17,214 nt of DNA, from contig DLFD01000036.1 of assembly GCA_002482005.1 (NCBI GenBank), forward strand, positions 1-17,214. Direction: 5' to 3'. Both the position numbers and the translations under genes were made by a program. Below the pieces are notes generated by a model that worked only from the letters and a program-made list of their open reading frames with translations, was not told where the DNA came from and ran no database searches. The stretch comes from Lachnospiraceae bacterium UBA7729. GTDB taxonomy: Bacteria; Bacillota; Clostridia; Lachnospirales; Lachnospiraceae. Below are positions 1-5,239 of this stretch, piece after piece (position 1 is the first letter of the stretch; the number at the start of each line of letters is the position of its first letter).

Positions 1-78
1 GGAATCCGTCGCCGGCGCGAGGCAAGCGGATGGCCGGGTGGCGACGGAAAGGGCGAAAAATTCCGGGAATCCGTCGCC
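1..78. repeat. Left-edge GC-rich repeat: one 9-bp word in three copies
   Basis: The word TCCGTCGCC occurs at 5-13 and 70-78, and its reverse complement GGCGACGGA lies at 40-48. The wider 13-mer GGAATCCGTCGCC is a direct repeat at 1-13 and 66-78. The middle copy can pair with either flank, giving two mutually exclusive hairpins. No gene is visible in the first 110 bases; this may be part of a dispersed palindromic element cut by the window edge. Confidence 0.45.
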
Positions 79-114
79 AGACACAGATTAGCAAGCTGTA
101 ATAGGAAAATAACG

Positions 115-146
115 TAAAAAAGGACGCCGGCATCAGCCGACGTCCT
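115..146 (-). terminator. Rho-independent terminator of the ferredoxin gene
   Basis: Read on the minus strand, AGGACGTCGGC pairs with GCCGGCGTCCT across a TGAT loop (11-bp stem with one G-T pair), followed directly by a run of six or seven T. It begins about 35 bases after the ferredoxin stop codon. Confidence 0.85.
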
Positions 147-181
147 TCGGACTTGCTTTTGTTATTACGCCTGTAAGGCAA

Positions 182-352
182 TCAGCCCTGAGCCGGTGCT
201 CCAACCGGGCAGACCTCTGCGCAGGTTCCGCACTCTACGCAAGCATCAGCGTCGATCACATACTTGCCATCTCCCTCAGAGATAGCGCCAACCGGACACT
301 CGCTAGCGCAGGTTCCGCAAGCGACACAATCATCACTAATAACGTATGCCAT
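182..352 (-). CDS. 2x[4Fe-4S] bacterial-type ferredoxin, 56 aa
   Basis: Small soluble electron carrier holding two [4Fe-4S] clusters, of the clostridial ferredoxin family. The translation begins MAYVISDDCVACGTCASECP and has two classical CxxCxxCxxxCP motifs: Cys9, 12, 15, 19 and Cys38, 41, 44, 48, with the usual internal pseudo-symmetry (PVGAI in the first half, PVGAP in the second). Length is typical for the family (about 55-60 aa). The ATG at 352 is preceded by AAGGAGG on the minus strand. It is monocistronic: own promoter upstream and a strong hairpin-T terminator downstream. It is divergent from the DUF1858 redox gene. The electron partner cannot be told from the sequence; clostridial ferredoxins commonly serve PFOR, hydrogenase or Rnf. 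Confidence 0.95.
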   Translation of the reverse strand: MAYVISDDCVACGTCASECPVGAISEGDGKYVIDADACVECGTCAEVCPVGAPAQG

Positions 353-414
353 AATAAAGATCCTCCTTATTAATCCTGTGTGTGGGCTTCTTTTTCGAAG
401 TCTTCTGTATCCGT

Positions 415-444
415 ATCATAATACAGTGCAAATAGTTTAGACAA
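415..444 (-). promoter_or_regulatory. Promoter of the ferredoxin gene
   Basis: Minus strand: TTGTCT (444-439), 18-bp spacer, TATGAT (420-415). It lies about 65 bases upstream of the ferredoxin ATG. An overlapping TATTAT is an alternative -10. Confidence 0.5.
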
Positions 445-488
445 GCATAACTTTAGGTAGGCATAATCCGGGAATATGAACGAGGATT

Positions 489-554
489 GATGCTGGTCTG
501 GGAGATACTGGTCTGACAGATACTGGTCTGGGAGATGCTGGATTGGCTGATGCT
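489..554. repeat. 15-bp tandem repeat, four units plus a partial fifth
   Basis: Units of the form GATRCTGGTCTGGGA at 489-503, 504-518, 519-533 and 534-548, with a partial copy at 549-554. The two inner units are closest to each other (GATACTGGTCTG plus ACA or GGA). The array lies in the divergent region between the ferredoxin and DUF1858 genes, upstream of both promoters. The minus strand reads as a PRPVS-type repeat peptide, but there is no ribosome site for it. The period is 15 bp, so units are 1.5 helical turns apart. Confidence 0.75.
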
Positions 555-626
555 GCGGAAGGGTACTTGCCTGAGGCTTGCCGCTGGCACAACACTATCG
601 TCATATAAAATTGTACAAAATCAATC

Positions 627-655
627 TTGTGCGATGTACATTTCCATACTATAAT
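627..655 (+). promoter_or_regulatory. Promoter of the DUF1858 gene
   Basis: TTGTGC (627-632), 17-bp spacer, perfect TATAAT (650-655), about 70 bases before the start codon. A strong housekeeping-sigma promoter by sequence. Confidence 0.8.
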
Positions 656-724
656 CTTGAATACAACTATAGATTTCATATCGGATGTGTGGTAATATCC
701 GTGTACACAAAAGGAGGTCATTAC

Positions 725-979
725 ATGGCTGAAGAGATGAATAAGGAAACTGCTGCTGAGAAGAAGGCACCGCTTAAGGTTTCCAAGGATATGACGATCG
801 GAGAGATCATTAACGTCGATGTCAACCTGGCAGGAGTCCTGATGGGCGGCGGAATGTACTGCATCGGATGCCCGGCATCCATGGGCGAGTCTCTTGAAGA
901 GGCAGCTATGGTCCACGGGATCGATCCGGACCTGCTTCTTGAGCGTCTGAACGCTTACCTGGCAGCACAGGCGCAGTGA
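725..979 (+). CDS. DUF1858 domain protein (hybrid-cluster-protein-associated redox disulfide type), 84 aa
   Basis: Start ATG at 725, chosen because AAGGAGG sits at 711-717 with 7-nt spacing; an upstream in-frame ATG at 578 precedes the promoter and cannot be used. The first ~20 residues are charged (MAEEMNKETAAEKKAPLK). They are followed by the DUF1858 fold: a KDMTIGEII helix, then a LMGGGMYCIGCPAS segment with the CxxC pair, then the HGIDPDLLLERLN helix. The family is small and cytosolic. The name refers to its frequent fusion or association with hybrid cluster protein; the biochemical role is not established. It is divergent from a ferredoxin, which fits redox work but does not prove it. 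The stop lies just before the hairpin-rich block leading to mecA, with no classic terminator between. Confidence 0.88.
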   Translation: MAEEMNKETAAEKKAPLKVSKDMTIGEIINVDVNLAGVLMGGGMYCIGCPASMGESLEEAAMVHGIDPDLLLERLNAYLAAQAQ

Positions 980-1017
980 ATCGGCTCCTGTCTGATCGAA
1001 GAGTGAAAAGTATGTTT

Positions 1018-1146
1018 TCCGCCGGCGGGGAGGACTTTCTGCCGGCGGATGCTGTATGTGAAGGCTACGAGCCGCATGGGGCGGCCATGCCCCAATGGGA
1101 AAGCCCCAATGCGGCGACAGCTCACGTGACATGCGGAGCATGTGAG
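1018..1146. repeat. Series of three GC-rich hairpins upstream of the 51-bp repeat
   Basis: Hairpin 1: TCCGCCGGC (1018-1026) with GCCGGCGGA (1041-1049). Hairpin 2: GCCGCATGGGGC (1071-1082) with GCCCCAATGCGGC (1103-1115), 12 pairs with one bulged A. Hairpin 3: CTCA (1121-1124) with TGAG (1143-1146), enclosing CATGC-GGA-GCATG (1130-1142). Together with the tandem repeat that follows, nearly every base from 1018 to 1245 can be in a stem. This argues for a structured RNA or a palindromic DNA element rather than ordinary coding sequence. Confidence 0.6.
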
Positions 1147-1251
1147 ATGAGTCGCGCGCGCACCGCGGGCACAAGTGCCTCGCGCACCGCGCACGAGATG
1201 AGTCGCGCGCGCACCGCGGACGCAAGCGTCTCGCGCACCGCGCACGAGATG
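1144..1251. repeat. 51-bp tandem repeat with compensatory hairpins
   Basis: Unit 1 spans 1144-1194 and unit 2 spans 1195-1245; the first 7 bases of a third copy follow (GAGATGA from 1246). Each unit carries CGCG-stem-AA-stem-T-CGCG. In unit 1 the inner arms are GGCAC (1168-1172) and GTGCC (1175-1179); in unit 2 they are GACGC (1219-1223) and GCGTC (1226-1230). All four substitutions between the units fall in these arms and keep base pairing (G-C to A-T and A-T to G-C). Because 51 is a multiple of three an ORF stays open through it, but three of the four changes alter the encoded residue. Confidence 0.8.
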
Positions 1252-1302
1252 ATGGAAGCGGCTGAGCGGCTCGATTTATCAGTAACGGAAGGGGAGTATG
1301 CG

Positions 1303-1347
1303 ATGCGGCGCAGGTTCTGCGCAGAGCAGCTTCGGGGAGATCCATGA
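1303..1347 (+). CDS. Possible 14-aa leader ORF coupled to mecA
   Basis: ATG at 1303 follows GGAAGGGGAG (1287-1296) with 6-nt spacing and reads MRRRFCAEQLRGDP, ending in a TGA that overlaps the mecA ATG as ATGA (1344-1347). The arrangement is that of translational coupling. An open frame in the same register extends back to a GTG at 976 through the hairpin block, but only this short part has a good ribosome site. No promoter was seen directly upstream. Similarity to any known leader peptide was not recognised. Confidence 0.3.
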   Translation: MRRRFCAEQLRGDP

Positions 1348-2162
1348 AGATAGAAAAGATCAATGACAACCAGATACGCTGCACACTGACGCCGGAGGAC
1401 TTAAAGTCGCGGGATATCCGTATCTCAGAACTGACATACGGGAGCGGGAAGGCGCGCAGTCTTTTTCAGGAGATGATGCGGGACGCCTTCCGCGATTACG
1501 GCTTTGCTGTCGACAACAGCCCTCTGATGGTGGAAGCGGTGCCTGATTCAGGAGGCAATCTGACACTGATCATCACGAAAGTGAAAGATCCGGAAGAGAT
1601 AGACTCCAGATTCGCACACTTCACATCGGATCCGTCAGGGGACGAATATACCTTCTCCAGTCTTGCAAAGGACCTGACGGGGGCGGATGATATCCTGAAC
1701 CTGCTGAAGCGGCAGCCTTCCAATGGTACGGATGACGGTCAGGAAGAAAAGGGCAGCCGGCCGAAAGCCGGGCACAAGGGCTCGGCACTTGTGCGTGCGA
1801 AGGGCGGCAAGGGAACCGGAGAAGAGCGCGGAAGTGAGCTGAACACGATGACGGAAGAGGAACTGTTCGGCTATACACGCTTCTATATGTTCCATACTCT
1901 TGAGAGCGTGATCAAGGCGGCCAGGAACATCAGAACGGATTATGTCGGGGGAAATACTCTGTTCCGCAATCCGGATGACGGAGAGTATTACCTTCTGATC
2001 CGCAAGGAAGACACAGAGCCGGAGCGCTTCAATCAGATCTGCAACGTGCTTTCCGAGTACGGACTGCCGATGGATTATGTGAAGGGGACCAGCGAGTTCT
2101 TCCATGAGCATATGAAGGTGATCGTGGAAAGACAGGCAGTGCAGCAGCTGCGGACCCTTTAA
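1344..2162 (+). CDS. mecA: Adaptor protein MecA (ClpC adaptor), 272 aa
   Basis: MecA is a cytosolic adaptor that delivers substrates such as ComK to the ClpCP protease and promotes ClpC oligomerisation in Firmicutes. The N-terminal substrate-binding domain is recognisable from MKIEKINDNQIRCTLTPEDL to about residue 100, including SRDIRISELTYGS. The C-terminal ClpC-binding domain runs from about residue 171 (ELFGYTRFYMF) to 272, including the conserved LFRNPDDGEYYL region. Between them lies a long Lys/Gly/Glu-rich linker, roughly residues 124-170, which makes this protein clearly longer than the ~218 aa of B. subtilis MecA. GGGGAG at 1334-1339 is the ribosome site. The upstream hairpin block and possible leader ORF may affect its expression; a perfect hairpin-T terminator follows. 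Confidence 0.93.
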   Translation: MKIEKINDNQIRCTLTPEDLKSRDIRISELTYGSGKARSLFQEMMRDAFRDYGFAVDNSPLMVEAVPDSGGNLTLIITKVKDPEEIDSRFAHFTSDPSGDEYTFSSLAKDLTGADDILNLLKRQPSNGTDDGQEEKGSRPKAGHKGSALVRAKGGKGTGEERGSELNTMTEEELFGYTRFYMFHTLESVIKAARNIRTDYVGGNTLFRNPDDGEYYLLIRKEDTEPERFNQICNVLSEYGLPMDYVKGTSEFFHEHMKVIVERQAVQQLRTL

Positions 2163-2170
2163 AAAATATG

Positions 2171-2347
2171 TGTAACATTCCGGAAAAGACCCTGAGGGGG
2201 AGGACGAAGAAGGAGTCCTCCCCCTCTTTTTCCGTAACAGAGGCCGAAAATTGGCCATTTTGCCCGCATCTCTCAGGCCATGTTCGGCGGGTTTCACAAT
2301 TTGGGTAAGGTCTTTCCGGAAGATTGCTGATTCCTGCAAATGTTACA
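2171..2347. repeat. Imperfect inverted repeat flanking the mecA terminator
   Basis: TGTAACAT (2171-2178) plus TCCGGAAAAGACC (2179-2191) are matched in reverse by GGTCTTTCCGGA (2309-2320) and ATGTTACA (2340-2347). The two parts are adjacent on the left arm but 19 bases apart on the right arm. The enclosed 117 bases hold the terminator and several short palindromes such as GGCCGAAAATTGGCC (2243-2257). No transposase and no evident target duplication. Could be a small mobile relic or chance. Confidence 0.35.
2194..2231 (+). terminator. Rho-independent terminator after mecA
   Basis: GAGGGGGAGGA (2194-2204) and TCCTCCCCCTC (2216-2226) form a perfect 11-bp stem with an 11-nt loop, followed by five T. 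It begins about 30 bases past the mecA stop. Confidence 0.93.
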
Positions 2348-2356
2348 TGCTTTTCG

Positions 2357-2384
2357 TTGAGTCTCCGGAGAAGCATTTTATAAT
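2357..2384 (+). promoter_or_regulatory. Strong promoter of the structured leader and 101-aa gene
   Basis: TTGAGT (2357-2362), 16-bp spacer, perfect TATAAT (2379-2384). Transcription would begin near 2391, about 230 bases before the next start codon, so it makes a long untranslated leader or a separate RNA. Confidence 0.75.
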
Positions 2385-2390
2385 AGAGAC

Positions 2391-2600
2391 GTGCTAACGG
2401 ATGTGGCATGATTCATTGGAGCTCCGTCATGTCGGGCGGCCGTTCGGCGTACCCGTGATCCTATCTATTAAGATCTGTAATTCACGTCCAACGCATATCT
2501 TGAAGACTCGGCCTCTGGCCTGCCGGGATGCGGCATATCCCAGGTTTCCCACTGGCTGCACGGCCGGCGGAATGGTACATCACACTATACAGCACCTCGC
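2391..2600 (+). ncRNA. Candidate structured RNA or long 5' leader (~205-210 nt)
   Basis: This ~230-base stretch has no convincing ORF but follows a strong promoter and can fold end to end. GTGCT (2391-2395) pairs with AGCAC (2591-2595). GATGT (2400-2404) pairs with ACATC (2577-2581). ATTC and GAAT pair next, and further in CGGCCGT (near 2440) pairs with ACGGCCG (near 2560). Internal hairpins include CGTGA/TCACG around a CCTATCT segment, GGCC-TCT-GGCC, and GGGAT/ATCCC. The long rod with paired ends resembles the general plan of 6S RNA, but I see no decisive family signature and no terminator at its 3' end; it runs into the 101-aa gene. SRP RNA, tmRNA, RNase P and T-box leaders were considered and lack their conserved motifs. 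Confidence 0.35.
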
Positions 2601-2621
2601 CGGCAGGGAGGAGGAAGTGTT

Positions 2622-2927
2622 ATGCAAGGTGGCAACATCAAATCCAGATACAGAAAGGGAAATCAGGAGGGTTCCCTCAGAAACATGCTCCGCGAGTATT
2701 ACCTGGCAGGCTGTGAGATCAGCGTTCAGGGAAGGAAGGCGGAACCGTGGCAGGCAGCTGCGTCATGTCTCCGGGAACCGTCGGGCTACATGATGGACTT
2801 TATTCCGGATGAAGATAACAGGCGGATCGCACACATTGATTTTGTCCGGCTTGATGACGATGATCCGGAAGAAGCAGAAGAGCCTTATCGGACCCCCCGC
2901 GGGAAGTATGCAGGCTGGTGCGGATGA
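2622..2927 (+). CDS. Uncharacterised small protein, 101 aa
   Basis: I do not recognise a named family. The start ATG at 2622 is preceded by GGGAGGAGG (2606-2614) with 7-nt spacing, a strong ribosome site that favours this frame over the overlapping frames. The N-terminus is basic (MQGGNIKSRYRKGNQEGSLR) and continues as a helix LRNMLREYYLAGCEISVQGR. A middle part has a beta-like stretch YMMDFIPDEDNRRIAHIDFVRLD, and the C-terminus is very acidic (DDDDPEEAEE) before a short basic end. No signal peptide or membrane segment. It lies alone behind its own promoter and the long structured leader, so a regulated small cytosolic protein is plausible; its function is unknown. Confidence 0.7.
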   Translation: MQGGNIKSRYRKGNQEGSLRNMLREYYLAGCEISVQGRKAEPWQAAASCLREPSGYMMDFIPDEDNRRIAHIDFVRLDDDDPEEAEEPYRTPRGKYAGWCG

Positions 2928-3019
2928 TGCCTTGAAACAAGGTCCCAGGGCAGCGTGAATGAATGATCAGAGAACGGAAAATTCCCCCGGAATGCTGATT
3001 TTCTTAAGAATGTTTGCTG

Positions 3020-3048
3020 TCGACGGACTTCGTAAAGGTTGTTATACT
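3020..3048 (+). promoter_or_regulatory. Likely promoter of the SH3/GH18 gene
   Basis: TCGACG (3020-3025), 17-bp spacer, TATACT (3043-3048). The -35 matches the consensus at four of six positions. Lies about 125 bases upstream of the start codon. The rest of the 246-base gap 2928-3173 holds only a small CCTTG-AAA-CAAGG hairpin (near 2933) without a T-run. Confidence 0.5.
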
Positions 3049-3173
3049 TACGGTTGTAGGAAACTGTCCTGAATCTATGTCTGAACTTACAGACTACCAA
3101 ATCCCGCGTCTTTTTAAGGCGGAGAGCGGAACTGTCATCTGAGATCCGGAAAGCGGGAACAAAAGGGGATATT

Positions 3174-5198
3174 ATGCGGGAAAGCAGTGGAGACAGCCGT
3201 AAGGATAACAATTCGGATAAAAGAACATCTGATAAAAGAACATCTGATAAAAGATCATCTGATAGAAGACCATCGGATAGAAGATCATCTGTAAGAAGGG
3301 ACTGGCGGCAGCAGAAGCCGCTTTTTGTGCTTATAGGCGCGGCGCTTCTGGTCCTGGCCTCTGTCCTGATCGTGAAGAATACACCGACGAACAGAAGGAT
3401 GTCCGATGCTGATTATTTCGGCAGCATGGAGGAAGACGAGGCGGCCCTGGTCCTGGATTCTGAGATGGTCCCGGAGCGGGCGATCGTGAAGGACGATGCC
3501 GTATATCTGCCATACAGCATCGTGAAGGAAAGACTGAACCCTCGTTTCTACTGGGACGGGGATATTGGCAAGATGCTGTTTACCACGGCATATCAGGAAT
3601 TTGAGATACCGGTGAACTCTGCGTCCTACAGCATCATCGACGGCGTGAGGACGACGGATCCGGTGAGCGAAGGAACCTATGACAGGATCATCCTGTACCG
3701 GCCGGAGGACGGCCGCATCACGGGAGAGTCTGCGGAAGAAGGGAAGGAAGGCAACAGCACCGGCCTCTATGTCAGCGTAGATTTTCTGCAGCAGTATACC
3801 CAGGCGGAGTACACCTGGGAGAAGGACGGAAGCGGGGATACGGAAGGGCATGTCCTGATCCGCTGTCAGTGGGGCGATACCCTGACCGCGAAGTCGGTCA
3901 AGGAGGCAGCGGTACGCTATCAGGGCGGGATCAAGAGCCCGGTCCTGACCACCCTGCAGAAGGGCGATACCGTCATCGTTCTGGAAGAACTTGATCACTG
4001 GATGAAAGTCCTGACGAAGGATGGCTACATCGGATACGTGAAGTCACGCAGGATGGCGCAGCCGGTGACCGAAGAGATCACCACGGACCTGAAGGCTCCC
4101 GAATATCCTTCGATCCGGATGGACGGGAAGGTAAACCTTGTCTGGCATCAGATGACTGCCGAGGACGGGAACGATTATCTGAAGGATGTCACGGAAGGGA
4201 TGACGGGGGTCAATGTGATCTCCCCGACCTGGTTCTCCCTGAAGGATAACGAGGGAAACATCACCTCGATCGCTTCGGAGAAGTATGTGAAGAGTGCCCA
4301 TAAGAAGAAACTTCAGGTCTGGGGGCTTGTCTCTGATTTTTCGGGCGAGATGGATACCTCTGCGGTGCTGGCTTCCACAGCCGCAAGGCGGAACTGCATC
4401 GGACAGCTGACAGATCTGGCGGAGGATCTCGGACTTGACGGGATCAATCTCGACTTTGAGTATATGGAAGAGCCCGATGCCGCCGCTTATGTACAGTTTG
4501 TCCGGGAACTGTCCATCGAGTGCAGGCGGAATGAGCTGGTCCTGTCCGTGGATATGAAGCCGCCGTACGAGTTCAATAAGTGGATGGACCGCTGTGAGAT
4601 CGGGACCGTCGCGGACTATGTGATCAACATGGGATATGATGAGCATTATTCCGGTTCGGAGGCTGGTTCTGTCGCTTCTCTCCCGTATGAGGAGAATGCG
4701 GTCAGCGAATACCTGAGCCAGGGAGTCCCGGCGGAAAAGCTGATCTCTGCCGTTCCGTTCTACACGAGGATCTGGTATTCATCGGAGAATCCCGACGGAA
4801 CAGCAAACACCAGCAGCGAAGTGCTGTCTATGGGAAGCGTCGCGCAGACGCTGGACAGCTGGAACCTTACTCCGGTCTGGGACGCCGGAACATCGCAGCA
4901 TCTGGCGGACTGGACTACGGAAGATGGCGTCCGCTGCAGGATCTGGATCGAGGATGAAGATTCGATCGCCGTCAAGGCAAGACTGATCCCGAAGTACGGC
5001 CTGGGCGGGATCGCCGCCTGGAGACTCGGTTTTGAGGATGACGGGATCTGGGATGTGATCTCAGAGAATATCAGTCTGAGCCAGGAGGAAGCCGAACAGG
5101 CCGATGAGGAAGCAGAGATGAGGCACGAAAAGGAGCCCCAGGCGGATATGCAGACCGAGCTTCCTGGGAGCGGGATGGAAACGGAGACCGAAGCCTGA
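3174..5198 (+). CDS. Membrane-anchored SH3 / glycoside hydrolase family 18 protein, 674 aa
   Basis: Probable cell-wall or spore-related glycosidase displayed outside the membrane. Order: a charged cytoplasmic head (residues 1-48) made of five DKRTS-type repeats; one membrane segment at about 49-67 (LFVLIGAALLVLASVLIV); a copper-amine-oxidase-N-like or stalk domain at about 85-170; a bacterial SH3 at about 242-293 (LQKGDTVIVLEELDHWMKVL); a GH18 barrel at about 310-645; and an acidic tail. The catalytic signature DGINLDFE is intact, with D422, D427 and the proton donor E429. GH18 of this architecture is related to the SleL/YaaH type that cleaves N-acetylglucosamine bonds; the substrate is inferred. 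ATG 3174 follows AAAAGGGG (about 3161-3168). The next gene starts 41 bases after its stop, behind its own possible -10. Confidence 0.88.
   Translation: MRESSGDSRKDNNSDKRTSDKRTSDKRSSDRRPSDRRSSVRRDWRQQKPLFVLIGAALLVLASVLIVKNTPTNRRMSDADYFGSMEEDEAALVLDSEMVPERAIVKDDAVYLPYSIVKERLNPRFYWDGDIGKMLFTTAYQEFEIPVNSASYSIIDGVRTTDPVSEGTYDRIILYRPEDGRITGESAEEGKEGNSTGLYVSVDFLQQYTQAEYTWEKDGSGDTEGHVLIRCQWGDTLTAKSVKEAAVRYQGGIKSPVLTTLQKGDTVIVLEELDHWMKVLTKDGYIGYVKSRRMAQPVTEEITTDLKAPEYPSIRMDGKVNLVWHQMTAEDGNDYLKDVTEGMTGVNVISPTWFSLKDNEGNITSIASEKYVKSAHKKKLQVWGLVSDFSGEMDTSAVLASTAARRNCIGQLTDLAEDLGLDGINLDFEYMEEPDAAAYVQFVRELSIECRRNELVLSVDMKPPYEFNKWMDRCEIGTVADYVINMGYDEHYSGSEAGSVASLPYEENAVSEYLSQGVPAEKLISAVPFYTRIWYSSENPDGTANTSSEVLSMGSVAQTLDSWNLTPVWDAGTSQHLADWTTEDGVRCRIWIEDEDSIAVKARLIPKYGLGGIAAWRLGFEDDGIWDVISENISLSQEEAEQADEEAEMRHEKEPQADMQTELPGSGMETETEA
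3216..3290 (+). repeat. Five-copy 15-bp tandem repeat inside the GH18 gene
   Basis: Units GATAAAAGAACATCT at 3216-3230 and 3231-3245 (identical), then 3246-3260, 3261-3275 and 3276-3290 with one to three changes each. They encode D-K/R-R-T/S/P-S in the cytoplasmic head. The near identity of the first copies suggests recent slippage expansion; the frame is kept because 15 is a multiple of three. Confidence 0.9.
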
Positions 5199-5205
5199 TC
5201 TTGTG

Positions 5206-5214
5206 TGGTATAAT
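5206..5214 (+). promoter_or_regulatory. Possible extended -10 promoter for the decarboxylase
   Basis: TGGTATAAT has the TGn extension and a perfect -10, starting 7 bases after the GH18 stop. No good -35 is seen 16-18 bases upstream, which is tolerable for an extended -10 element. Start codon follows 26 bases later. Confidence 0.4.
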
Positions 5215-5239
5215 CTGCCCGTATGTACAGGGGGAGATT

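Noticed and set aside
1144..1251. CRISPR array
   Set aside because: Units are contiguous with no unique spacers and only two full copies.
976..1302. Open plus-strand frame from GTG 976 through the hairpin block to the mecA overlap (123 aa)
   Set aside because: No ribosome site at 976, residues are low complexity, and the repeat changes preserve base pairing rather than amino acids. Only the last 14 codons have a plausible start.
437..1384. Long minus-strand frame across the ferredoxin/DUF1858 gap and hairpin block
   Set aside because: Antisense to DUF1858, no ribosome site, open mainly because of GC-rich repeats.
2391..2600. SRP RNA, tmRNA, RNase P RNA or T-box leader
   Set aside because: None of the conserved motifs of these RNAs (for example the SRP GGUCAGG...GGAAGG loop, or the T-box AGGGUGG) is present.
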